From the NCBI RefSeq assembly GCF_002929705.1, contig NZ_PJIN01000001.1, forward strand, positions 186,001 through 250,000: a stretch of 64,000 bases of DNA. Direction: 5' to 3'. The translations under genes and the position numbers were made by a program. Source of the DNA: Arthrobacter sp. N199823. GTDB lineage: Bacteria; Actinomycetota; Actinomycetes; Actinomycetales; Micrococcaceae. Shown here piece by piece: positions 23,258 to 32,396 of the stretch. Position 1 is the stretch's first letter. The number at the start of each line of letters is the position of its first letter. A model generated the notes under the pieces. It searched no databases. It was not told where the DNA came from and saw nothing but the letters and a program-made list of their open reading frames with translations.

Positions 23258-23665
23258 ATGACACACACCACACCAGCTCCCGTGATCTATCTCAGTTTCC
23301 CCGGCACCGCGCGTGAAGCACTCACGTTCTATGCCGACATCTTTGGCGGGGAGCTCATGCTGCACACGTATGAGGAATTCAGCCGCAGCGATGGTCCCGG
23401 CCATGCGATAGCCCATGGAATGCTCCTGGGTCCGGTCTCCTTGGCGGGGTCGGATGCTGCCACGGGACAGAAAACGGTTCGAATGGAAGGGGCCATGCTC
23501 TCCTTGCTTGGTACCGCGGACGCAGATGTCCTTCAGGAGTGGTTCGCCAAACTGGCCGTGGGTGGAACTGTTGTGGACCCCCTAGCTGAAAAGCCATGGG
23601 GAGCCTGCGACGGGCAAGTCGTTGACCGTCACGGCCTGCATTGGCTCATCGGGTACGAGCATTGA
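23258..23665 (+). CDS. VOC-superfamily (PhnB/glyoxalase-like) protein
   Basis: The 135-residue protein has the two beta-alpha-beta-beta-beta modules of PhnB-type VOC proteins: PVIYLSFPGTAREALTFYAD, FGGELMLHTYEEF, and the closing PWGACDGQVVDRHGLHWLI. Relatives include glyoxalases, fosfomycin-resistance proteins and uncharacterised enzymes; substrate cannot be assigned. TACGAT (23246-23251) lies 6 bases before the ATG and no ribosome site is seen, so it may be leaderless. Confidence 0.85.
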   Translation: MTHTTPAPVIYLSFPGTAREALTFYADIFGGELMLHTYEEFSRSDGPGHAIAHGMLLGPVSLAGSDAATGQKTVRMEGAMLSLLGTADADVLQEWFAKLAVGGTVVDPLAEKPWGACDGQVVDRHGLHWLIGYEH

Positions 23666-23708
23666 GCATCCGGGGAAGGTAGCTCGCTAGCCCCAGCGGT
23701 TCCAAAAG

Positions 23709-23758
23709 TTGAACGTGTTCAAAAGTCGTGCTTTACTCAGAACTGAACACGTTCAAAA
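23709..23758 (+). promoter_or_regulatory. Two TetR-type operators
   Basis: TTGAACGTGTTCAAAA (23709-23724) and TGAACACGTTCAAAA (23744-23758) are the same site in near-mirror forms, each carrying GAAC/GTTC arms, 20 bases apart. TTTACT between them may be a -10 box. The second site ends 13 bases before the TetR ATG at 23772. This is a convincing autoregulatory pair. Confidence 0.7.
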
Positions 23759-23771
23759 GATGGGATGCGAC

Positions 23772-24437
23772 ATGGCCGGACAACAGTTGGACAGCAAGAG
23801 CGAGCAAACCAAGGCGCTCGTGCTGGAAACTGCCCTGAGGATGTTCCGCAGCAAAGGATTCGCCAAGACCACCATGCGGGCCATCGCAACAGAGGCCGGC
23901 GTTTCCCTCGGTAGCGCATATTACTACTTTGCCTCCAAGGACGAATTGGTTCTGGAGCTGTACCGGGAGTCCGTTGCCGAACAACGCGCAGCGGCATCGA
24001 AGGCATTGGACGGTGTGAGCGGTTTGAGCGACAGGCTCAAGGTCGCTTTGCGCGCCGGCGTGGATGCCCTCACTCCCTATCACGGCTTCGGTGGCACGTT
24101 CATCAGTAGTGCTCTGCCTCCGCAATCGGCCACGAACCCTTTCGGTGAGGCGTCGAGCCAAGCGCGGGAGGACGCCGTCGGAATTTTCAGTGAGGTCATC
24201 GACGGAGCCAAGGTGCCACAATTCCTCCGTGCTGAGTTGCCGGAATTGTTGTGGCTGGCCTATATGGGGGTGGTCCTATTTTGGGTGTACGACCGCTCCG
24301 AGAATCAGCGCCGCACGCGAACCCTGATCGATGGGGCAGCGCCGCTCATCGCCAAGCTGATTGCGTTCTCGCGGCTGCCGGTAGTCAAACCGCTGGTCGA
24401 GGAAGCGCTCGCGCTCAAGGCAAAGGTGCGGTCGTGA
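23772..24437 (+). CDS. TetR-family transcriptional regulator
   Basis: The 221-residue protein has the TetR helix-turn-helix at about 20-60 (RMFRSKGFAKTTMRAIATEA, GVSLGSAYYYFASKDEL) and an all-helical ligand domain. The ATG at 23772 is chosen because it follows the operator pair; an ATG at 23760 is also possible. Its stop overlaps the GTG of the epimerase gene. It probably represses itself and the two genes after it through the operators at 23709-23758. Confidence 0.9.
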   Translation: MAGQQLDSKSEQTKALVLETALRMFRSKGFAKTTMRAIATEAGVSLGSAYYYFASKDELVLELYRESVAEQRAAASKALDGVSGLSDRLKVALRAGVDALTPYHGFGGTFISSALPPQSATNPFGEASSQAREDAVGIFSEVIDGAKVPQFLRAELPELLWLAYMGVVLFWVYDRSENQRRTRTLIDGAAPLIAKLIAFSRLPVVKPLVEEALALKAKVRS

Positions 24438-25360
24438 AAATCGTCGTCATCGCCGGGGCTTCCGGATTTATTGGCGTGCATTTTCGTGCCGGGTTCGCCG
24501 CCGAAGGCTGGCAGGTGCGCACCGTGGGTCGCAACGCCTCAAGCGCCGACGCCGTGTGGGGCGACACTGCTGCCATCACCGCCGCGCTCGAGGGTGCTGA
24601 TGTACTCATAAATCTGGCCGGAAAATCGGTCTCCTGCCGCTACACCCCGGCCAACAAGGCTGAGATCGTGCGGTCCCGGACGGAGACCACCGCCGAGCTT
24701 GGCCGGGCCATTGCCGCCTGCGCCGCGCCGCCGCGCGATTGGTTCAACGCCAGCACCGGCACCATTTACAGGGATGCCCGGGACCGGTCCCAAGACGAGG
24801 ACGACGGCGAACTTGGCTCCGGTTTTTCCGTCGATGTAGCACGGGGCTGGGAAGAAACGCTGGCGGCTGCCGAAGTTCCAGCCACACGAAAAATCCCGCT
24901 GCGCATGACGATTGTCATGGGTCCGGGCGGCGGCGTCATGCGCCCCTTCAATAACTTGGCGCGGCTGGGGCTCGGCGGGCGCATGGGAGATGGTGGACAA
25001 AAATACAGCTGGATTCATGTCCAGGACCTCTTCCGGGCAGTTCTGTTCCTCTATGAGCGACAGGAGATCACCGGGCCCGTCAACATCGCCGCACCCGAAG
25101 CGGTGACGAACGCGGAGTTGATGGCGTGCGTGCGCCGCGCAAACCGGGCACCGTTCGGGGTCCCCACACCGGCATGGCTACTGAAGATGGGGGCTGTGCT
25201 GATCCGAACCGAAACCGAGCTGGTGCTCAAGAGCAGGTGGGTCCGGCCCGGGAAGCTGGAGGATGCAGGCTTCACCTGGCAGCACCCGGAATTGGAAGGT
25301 GCACTCGCCGATATCGCCGGGCGGCGCGGCGTACAAAAAGGTTCGGTGGGTTCACTATGA
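24434..25360 (+). CDS. TIGR01777-type NAD-dependent epimerase (YfcH/SulA-like)
   Basis: The 308-residue protein has an N-terminal Rossmann motif (IAGASGFIGVHFRAGFAAEG), LINLAGKSVSCRYTPANKAE and the C-terminal DUF1731-like region (PTPAWLLKMGAVLIRTETEL, KLEDAGFTWQHPELEGAL). This is the short epimerase family annotated YfcH or cell-division inhibitor SulA-like; its reaction is not well known. The GTG start overlaps the TetR stop and its own stop overlaps the next ATG, so all three genes are coupled. Confidence 0.88.
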   Translation: MKIVVIAGASGFIGVHFRAGFAAEGWQVRTVGRNASSADAVWGDTAAITAALEGADVLINLAGKSVSCRYTPANKAEIVRSRTETTAELGRAIAACAAPPRDWFNASTGTIYRDARDRSQDEDDGELGSGFSVDVARGWEETLAAAEVPATRKIPLRMTIVMGPGGGVMRPFNNLARLGLGGRMGDGGQKYSWIHVQDLFRAVLFLYERQEITGPVNIAAPEAVTNAELMACVRRANRAPFGVPTPAWLLKMGAVLIRTETELVLKSRWVRPGKLEDAGFTWQHPELEGALADIAGRRGVQKGSVGSL

Positions 25361-25869
25361 CTGGAATTGGCAACGAGAGCGGTCCCGGGATCCACGGTCC
25401 CGGCGCTGATCACACGGAAGCCGGCCCCTACACGCCGGAGCAGCTGGCCCGATGGGGGAAACAGGACGCGTTCCGCATGGAATACGGGATCCCGGCAGTG
25501 CTGACCGGCTGGTTCGTGACCTTCATATTGTTCTGTGTGGGGGTGACTGTGGCTGCCGGTGTCATCTCAGCGGGCGATGCCTCAGAGTGGGTCGTGCTGC
25601 CGTACACGCTCATGTTCGGGTTTCCCATAGCGCTTATCGTTGGTTTGCCGCTGGCACTTTTGATTGCGTGGCCGCTGCGGAGAGTGCGCAATCAAGGGCT
25701 CCATGTCCTAGCCTTCGCGCTCGGTGTCGGGGCGGTCTTCGGTGTGCTTGGCATGCTCTCCTATGATGCGGAACTGCTGTGGACGGCAGGGTTGCTGGCC
25801 GGCTGGGCTGCCGCTAGCGCGGCGATTGGCCGGGCGACTGTCATCCAGATGGTGGCCCGCAGGAACTAG
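25357..25869 (+). CDS. Hypothetical membrane protein
   Basis: The 170-residue protein has a polar N-terminus of ~45 residues (Gly/Pro-rich) and four hydrophobic helices (about 50-70, 80-105, 112-130 and 136-160). It is the last gene of the TetR operon, with an ATGA overlap. No family is recognised. Coexpression with an NAD-dependent epimerase under a TetR repressor hints at an envelope-related stress response, which is inference. Confidence 0.75.
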   Translation: MTGIGNESGPGIHGPGADHTEAGPYTPEQLARWGKQDAFRMEYGIPAVLTGWFVTFILFCVGVTVAAGVISAGDASEWVVLPYTLMFGFPIALIVGLPLALLIAWPLRRVRNQGLHVLAFALGVGAVFGVLGMLSYDAELLWTAGLLAGWAAASAAIGRATVIQMVARRN

Positions 25870-25986
25870 GGCCGGTCTCGAGCACGGAAGGGCAGCTTTA
25901 TCCGGGGGTAAGGATAATTCCGCTAGGCTCACAGCAACAGAGCTCCCTCGCCTTCTGCGAGCCCCTCGACTGTGATTGGACCACCT

Positions 25987-28017
25987 ATGTCAGCCGTCTC
26001 CACCCTGAAAATCACGACGCGGACCCTTGAGTTGGCGGAATTGGGCCACGATTCGTCAATGCCCTCGGTGCAGCCGCTGCTGGAGCCGCCATATGCGGTG
26101 GGTGAGGACATTCCGGAGGAGATTGCGGCAGGGGTGCGCTGGGGCAAAGTGCGCAACATTTACCCCTACCCCATGCAGGAGAGCTACTCGCGAGAGACCC
26201 ACGCAACGGAACTGACCGCCGTCGTGCTTGAAAATAAGCATCTGAAGGCTACCTTCCTGCCGCAGCTGGGCGGGCGGCTGTGGGAACTGAGCGACAAAGC
26301 CTCGGGCAAGGAGCTCCTGCATACGCCGGACAGGATTCAGTTCGCTAATCTGGCGCTACGCAACGCTTGGTTCGCCGGCGGGATTGAGTTCAACATTGGC
26401 ACGCGCGGGCATTCGCCCACCACCTGCGTGCCGCTGCACACGGCAATTGTGCGCACGCCGGAGGGGCAGGACGTCCTGCGGATGTGGGAGTTCGATCGCC
26501 TTCGCGAAGTGGTGTTCCAGATCGACGCGTGGCTACCGGCGGACTCCACAGTGGTGCTGGTGTCCGTGCGCATCCGCAACCCCAATGACAAAACCGTGCC
26601 CATGTATTGGTGGAGCAATGCGGCTATTCCGCAGTCGCCGGCCACGCGCGTGATTGCTCCGGCAACGCACGCCTACGCGACCGACTACGACGGTTCCATG
26701 ACGCGCGTTAATCCCACGGCATTTCATGGCGCGGATGCCACCTGGCCCGTGCGGAACACGCAGGCGGCGGATTTCTTCTTCGACATTGCCCCTGAGGAGC
26801 GGCGCTGGGAAGTAGCCGCGGACGCTGACGGTGACGGGTTGGCGCTGATTTCCTCGGCACAACTGCGCGGCCGGAAGCTGTTTGTGTGGGGTGAAGGCGT
26901 GGGCGGGCACCGCTGGCAGGAGTGGCTTTCACCTTCTGGTTCTGGCGAGCCGAGGCGCTATGCGGAGATCCAGGCTGGCCTGGCCCAGACGCAGTTTGAG
27001 CACGTTCCCATGCCTGCCGGGGCCAGCTGGCAGTGGATTGAGGCGTACGGCAACGCGGGCCTTGATCCGGTGCTCGCCGCGGGGGAGTGGGACGCCGCCG
27101 TGGCTCTTGGTGCCCAGCGCGTGGAGGCTCTGATCTCGGAGCAGGGTATTTCCAAAGCCCTGTCCGACGCCGGACGCTGGGCTGATCTGCCGCCTTCCGA
27201 AATGGTGGTGGCTGGCAACGGTTGGGGTGCTTTGGAGCGGTTCCGTCGCCAACATTCCACCCTTGACTGGATCGATGAGGCGGGCACGCCCTTTGGAGTT
27301 GAGACGCTGACGGCGGATCAGGCGCCGTGGCTGGAGCTGCTCAACGCTAACGCCAGAATTGTGGAGAAACCCTTTGAAGCGTCCGCTGCCGAGGTGCCGA
27401 ACCAGCCCTTTGGCGGGGCGTCCTCCTATGTCCGGGGGCTGGATTGGGAAGACTTGCTCACTGCCGGCCGGAATGCCAGTGCCGAGGGCGCGTTCCATCA
27501 CGCCGTCATGGTGCATGCCCGGGCGTCCTCGTCTGTGGGGGACCAGGGCGTGGTTGCGTCGTTGTATCGGCAGGCACTTGAGGGGAACTTTGCGGCAGGA
27601 GAGCCCTTGAGCGCGCGCAGCCGGGCGTTGGCACACCGTGGTTTGGGGTTGGCACTGATTGCCGCCGCTGATGTTGCCGGTGGTCTGGCCGAAGTGGTGG
27701 CAGCCTGCGCCGCGGATCCGCTCTGCCGCGAGCTGTTGATCGAGGCCATGACACTGACTCAGGACAACGGGGAGCCCGCTATGTCACTGGAGCTTCTGCG
27801 CCAGACATCGGAATCGTTGGCTGGGCTCGGCAGAGTCCGGTTTCTTGAGGCCAAGGCGCTCGCCGCACTGGGAGAGGACGCCGCCGCGGCCGCGATTCTC
27901 ACAGCCGGAGTGGAAGTGGCCGATCTCCGCGAAGGCGTCAACTCAATCTCCGAGCTCTGGTTGCAGGTCTGTCCGGGGCAGGACGTTCCGGCGGAGTACC
28001 AGTTCACTATGAAGTAG
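25987..28017 (+). CDS. DUF5107-domain protein
   Basis: The 676-residue protein begins with a DUF5107 beta-rich domain (GVRWGKVRNIYPYPMQESYS, FLPQLGGRLWELSDKASGKE, GGIEFNIGTRGHSPTTC). This resembles the galactose-mutarotase-like fold and is followed by a helical repeat region from ~480 to the end. Family members are often ~1,000 residues, so this one is short. They sit in glycan-use loci in other bacteria, but no hydrolase is adjacent here. The ATG at 25987 is chosen; a GTG five codons earlier is possible, and neither has a clear ribosome site. Confidence 0.75.
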   Translation: MSAVSTLKITTRTLELAELGHDSSMPSVQPLLEPPYAVGEDIPEEIAAGVRWGKVRNIYPYPMQESYSRETHATELTAVVLENKHLKATFLPQLGGRLWELSDKASGKELLHTPDRIQFANLALRNAWFAGGIEFNIGTRGHSPTTCVPLHTAIVRTPEGQDVLRMWEFDRLREVVFQIDAWLPADSTVVLVSVRIRNPNDKTVPMYWWSNAAIPQSPATRVIAPATHAYATDYDGSMTRVNPTAFHGADATWPVRNTQAADFFFDIAPEERRWEVAADADGDGLALISSAQLRGRKLFVWGEGVGGHRWQEWLSPSGSGEPRRYAEIQAGLAQTQFEHVPMPAGASWQWIEAYGNAGLDPVLAAGEWDAAVALGAQRVEALISEQGISKALSDAGRWADLPPSEMVVAGNGWGALERFRRQHSTLDWIDEAGTPFGVETLTADQAPWLELLNANARIVEKPFEASAAEVPNQPFGGASSYVRGLDWEDLLTAGRNASAEGAFHHAVMVHARASSSVGDQGVVASLYRQALEGNFAAGEPLSARSRALAHRGLGLALIAAADVAGGLAEVVAACAADPLCRELLIEAMTLTQDNGEPAMSLELLRQTSESLAGLGRVRFLEAKALAALGEDAAAAAILTAGVEVADLREGVNSISELWLQVCPGQDVPAEYQFTMK

Positions 28018-28037
28018 CCCGATGCTCAACGCAAAGA

Positions 28038-28886
28038 TCACACCGCCTGCTCGGCGAGAAATTCGGCGAGGGACTGCGGTTTGCGTCCCGTGAGCTCCTC
28101 AACAGAGGTGCTCAGCTTTGCCATGGCGCCCGATTCAATGGAGGTATAGGTGGATACCCACGCGTCGTACTGCCATTGCGGAGCGTCCCAGGCTTTACGG
28201 GAATCGTAGGCTTCCTCCACCGTTTCGTTGTGAAAGCTGATGCTGCGCTGCAATCCGGCACTGAGAATAGCCGCAATCTCCGCCATGGTGAGAGCCTCTG
28301 GGCCGGTGAGTTCGTACGTCCGTCCAGCATGCGCGGCGGGGTTCTGGAGGATGGCGGCGGCCGCGGCGGCTACGTCGCGGCGGGAGACCAGCGCGGCCCT
28401 GCCGTTCCCCGCCGGGCCGCGGATGACGCCGTCGTCCCCTACCATCATTGGCATGAAGTCTAAGTAAAAGTTGTCCCGCAGAATCGTCCACGCCGTGCCA
28501 GAGCCGCGCAGGTGCTCCTCCGTGGCGAAATGGTCGCGGGCCAGTGTGAAGACGGCATCCGGGGCGGCTGCTACAAAGGAGGTGTAGACAATGTGCGCCA
28601 CGCCGGCAGCTGCCGCACCGTCTATGAACGCCTTGTGTTCGTCCAGCCGGGTGGCGCTTTCCGCGGCGGAGACCATGAGAACCGTGTCAATTCCCTTAAG
28701 CGCATATTCGACGCCGGAACGGTCACCGAACGCTGCCACGGCCACCTCCGCCAATGGAAGTTCCGGTGCTCGCTCTGGGTTGCGGACAATCAGTCGCTGG
28801 GGGAGCCCCGCGGCAGCCAGTGTCCGGGCCGTGTGGCCGCCAATGAATCCGGTAGCGCCAGTGACGGCGATGCTTGGAAGTGTCAT
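28038..28886 (-). CDS. NmrA/SDR-type NAD(P)-binding protein
   Basis: The 282-residue protein has the Rossmann start AVTGATGFIGGHTARTLAAA, a basic NADP-favouring stretch (LIVRNPERAPELP), VYTSFVAAAP and the NmrA-type region FATEEHLRGSGTAWTILRDN. Atypical SDRs of this type include NAD(P)H:quinone oxidoreductase 2-like enzymes and redox sensors. It lacks a clear YxxxK pair. It is alone on its strand, convergent with the DUF5107 gene. Confidence 0.85.
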   Translation of the reverse strand: MTLPSIAVTGATGFIGGHTARTLAAAGLPQRLIVRNPERAPELPLAEVAVAAFGDRSGVEYALKGIDTVLMVSAAESATRLDEHKAFIDGAAAAGVAHIVYTSFVAAAPDAVFTLARDHFATEEHLRGSGTAWTILRDNFYLDFMPMMVGDDGVIRGPAGNGRAALVSRRDVAAAAAAILQNPAAHAGRTYELTGPEALTMAEIAAILSAGLQRSISFHNETVEEAYDSRKAWDAPQWQYDAWVSTYTSIESGAMAKLSTSVEELTGRKPQSLAEFLAEQAV

Positions 28887-28930
28887 GGCTCCAGTACATC
28901 CTTGGGCGCGGAGATTGTCGAGGACGCGTT

Positions 28931-28994
28931 GCTTAAAAACCGCCGGAAAGTGGTGCGGCGTCGCTTAAAAACCGCCGGAAAGTGGTGCCGCGTC
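28931..28994. repeat. 32-bp tandem repeat, two units
   Basis: Units 28931-28962 and 28963-28994 are 32 bases each with one mismatch. Each begins GCTTAAAAACCGCCGGAAAG. It lies between the divergent NmrA and FCD regulator genes, just upstream of the regulator's -35 box at 29006. No coding frame is plausible. Confidence 0.9.
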
Positions 28995-29005
28995 GGGAGG
29001 GCGGG

Positions 29006-29035
29006 TTGACAGGGGGTTGTGAGCGGTGTCATAGT
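29006..29035 (+). promoter_or_regulatory. Leaderless promoter of the asparagine/aspartate operon
   Basis: TTGACA (29006-29011), an 18-base spacer and CATAGT (29030-29035) make a strong promoter. The ATG at 29043 begins 7 bases after the -10 box and has no ribosome site. Transcription would start at the A of the initiation codon. Confidence 0.7.
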
Positions 29036-29042
29036 CGTGCTT

Positions 29043-29750
29043 ATGAACTTGTCAGACAGCTGGACAGCAGGACAGGGGCCGATTCTTCGAGTCAGCGCCG
29101 CCGAAGCCGTCTTCACCGCCATTCGGACGGCGATTGAGGCCGGCGCCCTGAAGGTCGGCACCAAACTCAGCTCTGAAACTGCGCTCGCAGCCCAATACGG
29201 TGTGAGCCGGTCCGTGGTCCGTGAGGCCTTGCGCTCCTGTACCGCGCTGGGCCTGACCGAAACTCACACCGGCAAAGGCACCTTTGTCATTGCCAACCGC
29301 GCCTCCAACGATCTTGTTCTGGGGCAGTTCTCGGCCCGCAGCCTCATGGAGGCCCGTCCGCACATCGAAGTGCCGGCCGCCGAATTCGCCGCCACCCGCC
29401 ACAGTCCCGAGCAACTCGAGGAAATGCGCGGCATCCTGGCTCTCATGGCCGAAGAAGACGACCCTGAAATTTGGGTCAGCCTCGACGCCAGTTTTCACGC
29501 CGCCATAGCCCGCGCCAGCGGCAACGGCGTGTTCCAACGAGTGGTCGAGGATATCCGTGGTGCCATGGTGAACCAGTCCGAAACCATTAACCTCATCACC
29601 GGCCGCACGCGCCAATCCGATGTGGAACACCTCGTCATCCTCGACGCCATCGAACGCCGCAACAGCACAGATGCGGGGCTCGCCATGGCCACACACCTCT
29701 CCGCCGTCGACACCGCACTAAGCCGCATCATGGGAGCCACACAAGCATGA
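29043..29750 (+). CDS. GntR/FCD transcriptional regulator of Asn/Asp use
   Basis: The 235-residue protein has an N-terminal GntR winged helix (LKVGTKLSSETALAAQYGVS, RSVVREALRSCTALGLTETH, GKGTFVIANRA) and an FCD ligand domain with His residues that usually bind a metal and a carboxylate ligand (SLDASFHAAIARASGN, ATHLSAVDTAL). The ATG at 29043 fits a leaderless transcript. Its stop overlaps the asparaginase ATG, so it is translationally coupled to its likely target. Aspartate or another dicarboxylate as effector is inferred from the operon. Confidence 0.9.
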   Translation: MNLSDSWTAGQGPILRVSAAEAVFTAIRTAIEAGALKVGTKLSSETALAAQYGVSRSVVREALRSCTALGLTETHTGKGTFVIANRASNDLVLGQFSARSLMEARPHIEVPAAEFAATRHSPEQLEEMRGILALMAEEDDPEIWVSLDASFHAAIARASGNGVFQRVVEDIRGAMVNQSETINLITGRTRQSDVEHLVILDAIERRNSTDAGLAMATHLSAVDTALSRIMGATQA

Positions 29751-30715
29751 ACCTCACCGAATTTCCGGCCCACGCCCCGCTTGCCGTGCAGACGCGCGGC
29801 GAGCTCGTGGAGAGCGTCCACTACGGCTCACTCATTGCCCTAGCGTCCGACGGCGTGAGCCTGGTTTCGCGCGGAGAGCCCACCGCCCGCGTGTACCCCC
29901 GTTCCGCGTTGAAGCCGCTCATGGCCGTGGCCATGCTGCGCGCTGGCTTGGAGCTGCCCGATGAGCAGTTGGCGCTGGCCGCGGCCAGTCATTCCGGGGC
30001 GGCCGGGCACCAGAGCACCGCCGCTGCCATCCTCGCAGCAGCCGGCCTCACCCCGGCGGATCTTGGTAACTCCACGGATCTGCCCTACGGGGTGGCTGAG
30101 CGCGCGCAGTGGCTGGCGGCCGGAAACGGCCCCACGCACTTGGCCCAAAACTGTTCCGGCAAGCATGCCGCCTTGCTGGCCACCTGCGTCCATAACGGCT
30201 GGCCGGTGGAGAGCTACCTTGCCGCGGAGCACCCGCTCGCCGCCCTGATCCGCGCCACCGTGGAAGATCTGACCGGTGAAAGCATCACCGCCGTCAGCAC
30301 CGACGGCTGCGGCACTGAGGTGTTTGGCCTGTCTCTCATCGGCATGGCCCGCGCCTTCGCCCGCATGACAACGGCGCAGTCAGGCACCCCGGAACGCCGC
30401 GTTGCCGACGCCATGCGTGCCCACCCGGACATGGTGGCTGGCCACGGCCGCGACGTCACCGCGCTGATGCAGGCAGTTCCCGGGCTCCTGGCCAAGGACG
30501 GCTTTGAAGGCATCCAAGTGATTGCCCTCGCCGATGGCAGCGCCGTGGCCTTGAAAATTTCCGACGGCGGAGACCGGGCCCGCATGCCAGCGGCCACTCC
30601 GGCGCTCATCGCCTTGGGGATCGATCCGGACCTGCTGACGGATTTCAACCGCCTCCCCGTCTATGGTGGCGGGCACTCGGTGGGCGAGCTTCTGGGGCTA
30701 CCAGTCCGCAACTAG
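29747..30715 (+). CDS. Asparaginase (ReAV-like zinc family)
   Basis: The 322-residue protein belongs to the asparaginase family typified by Rhizobium etli ReAV, unrelated to the EcA type. It keeps the CSGKH motif (Cys136, Lys139) and DGCGTEVF (Cys188), equivalent to the Cys-Lys-Cys zinc site of ReAV, and the SxxK-like PRSALKPL near residue 54. It hydrolyses L-asparagine to aspartate and ammonia in the cytoplasm. It is coupled to the FCD regulator by an ATGA overlap, and aspartase follows 108 bases later. Confidence 0.88.
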   Translation: MNLTEFPAHAPLAVQTRGELVESVHYGSLIALASDGVSLVSRGEPTARVYPRSALKPLMAVAMLRAGLELPDEQLALAAASHSGAAGHQSTAAAILAAAGLTPADLGNSTDLPYGVAERAQWLAAGNGPTHLAQNCSGKHAALLATCVHNGWPVESYLAAEHPLAALIRATVEDLTGESITAVSTDGCGTEVFGLSLIGMARAFARMTTAQSGTPERRVADAMRAHPDMVAGHGRDVTALMQAVPGLLAKDGFEGIQVIALADGSAVALKISDGGDRARMPAATPALIALGIDPDLLTDFNRLPVYGGGHSVGELLGLPVRN

Positions 30716-30823
30716 CCTCACCCCCGGCAATCTATCCAGCACACTGTCTTTCCCACGAACTGTTGATCCGCACGTCTGAGTGCATGTTTTGTAGCGCAAT
30801 GAAGCGCCATCCCAAGGAGAATC

Positions 30824-32272
30824 ATGACTGAAACTTTGGCCACCACGGCCGTGTCCAATCCCGTCAAATACCGCAGCGAGCACGATCTCATTGGTGACCG
30901 TGACATCCCCGTGGACGCCTACTGGGGCGTGCACACCCTGCGTGCTGTGGAGAATTTCCCCATCACCGGGATCCCGCTGAGCAACAACACGCATCTGGTC
31001 AACGGTTTGGCCATGGTCAAGCAGGCCGCCGCGCAAACCAACCATGAGCTCGGCTTGCTGGACGATGTCCGGGCCGGGGCCATCATTGCGGCCTGCCAGG
31101 AAATTATCGCAGGAAAACTGCACGAACAGTTCGTGGTGGACGTCATCCAGGGAGGTGCCGGAACGTCGTCGAACATGAACGCCAATGAGGTCATCGCCAA
31201 CAGAGCACTGGAAATTCTGGGCCACAGCAAGGGCGAATACCAGCACCTGCACCCGAACGACCACGTCAACCTGAGCCAGTCCACCAACGATGTTTACCCC
31301 ACGGCTGTCAACGTGGCAACCATCTTCGCGGCAAAATCGCTGGTGGTCGCCATGGAATACCTGTGCGATGCCTTCGCTGCCAAGGCGCTGGAATTTAGGA
31401 CCGTGGTGAAGATGGGCCGCACGCAGCTGCAGGACGCCGTGCCCATGACGCTCGGCCAGGAGTTCAATACCTACGCGGTGACCATGGGGGAGGACCGGGC
31501 CAGGCTGGCCGAATCCACCCTGTTGGTGCATGAGATCAACCTTGGCGCGACGGCGATCGGCACCGGACTGAACGCTCCGCGCGGATACGCGGAAGTGGCT
31601 TGCCGCCACCTCGCTGAGATTTCCGGACTGCCGCTGACCACCTCCGTTGACCTGATTGAAGCCACTCAGGATGTGGGAGCGTTTGTGCACCTCTCCGGTG
31701 TACTCAAGCGTGTGGCCGTGAAACTGTCCAAAATTTGCAACGATCTGCGACTCTTGTCCTCCGGTCCGCGCGCTGGCTTCGGCGAAATTACGCTGCCGGC
31801 CGTGCAAGCAGGATCATCCATCATGCCGGGCAAGGTCAACCCTGTCATCCCGGAAATGGTGAATCAGGTGGCCTACGAGGTGGTTGGTAACGATGTCACC
31901 ATCACCATGGCAGCCGAGGGCGGGCAATTACAGCTCAACGCCTTTGAACCCGTCATTGTTTATAGCTTGACCAAGAGCATGCGCCATCTGGAGGCGGCCT
32001 GCATCACCTTGGCCGATAAGTGCATCCGCGGCATCACCGCCCACGAGGACAAGCTGCGCGCACAAGTTGAGCACTCCATTGGCCTGGTCACCGCACTCAA
32101 CCCGCGCCTTGGCTACGCCACCTCCACCGCTATAGCGCTGGAAGCATTGGCCAGCGGCCGCGGGGTGGCCGAGCTGGTGCTCGAGCGCAAGCTCCTCACA
32201 GCAGAGCAGCTCAATGAACTGCTACGCCCGGAATACCTCGCCAACCTCAGCGAGCTACCTTCGGGCAACTGA
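30824..32272 (+). CDS. aspA: Aspartate ammonia-lyase (aspartase)
   Basis: The 482-residue protein has the fumarase/aspartase motifs: GGAGTSSNMNANEVIANRAL, HVNLSQSTNDVYPTAVN and the signature GSSIMPGKVNPV, where the second Ser of the flexible loop is the catalytic base. It converts aspartate to fumarate and ammonia. Fumarase is the main alternative, but the asparaginase-permease context favours aspartase. AAGGAG precedes the ATG. The length matches the family. Confidence 0.93.
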   Translation: MTETLATTAVSNPVKYRSEHDLIGDRDIPVDAYWGVHTLRAVENFPITGIPLSNNTHLVNGLAMVKQAAAQTNHELGLLDDVRAGAIIAACQEIIAGKLHEQFVVDVIQGGAGTSSNMNANEVIANRALEILGHSKGEYQHLHPNDHVNLSQSTNDVYPTAVNVATIFAAKSLVVAMEYLCDAFAAKALEFRTVVKMGRTQLQDAVPMTLGQEFNTYAVTMGEDRARLAESTLLVHEINLGATAIGTGLNAPRGYAEVACRHLAEISGLPLTTSVDLIEATQDVGAFVHLSGVLKRVAVKLSKICNDLRLLSSGPRAGFGEITLPAVQAGSSIMPGKVNPVIPEMVNQVAYEVVGNDVTITMAAEGGQLQLNAFEPVIVYSLTKSMRHLEAACITLADKCIRGITAHEDKLRAQVEHSIGLVTALNPRLGYATSTAIALEALASGRGVAELVLERKLLTAEQLNELLRPEYLANLSELPSGN

Positions 32273-32396
32273 GCTTTTGCGTAGCCGCGCACCCTACAAC
32301 AGCTCTGTGCAACCGGCTCCGTGCAACCACGCAGCTCCCCGCGATAATTCGGTGGCCCGCAACGGCGCGCTTCACCTCTGAACAAAAGGACCCAAC

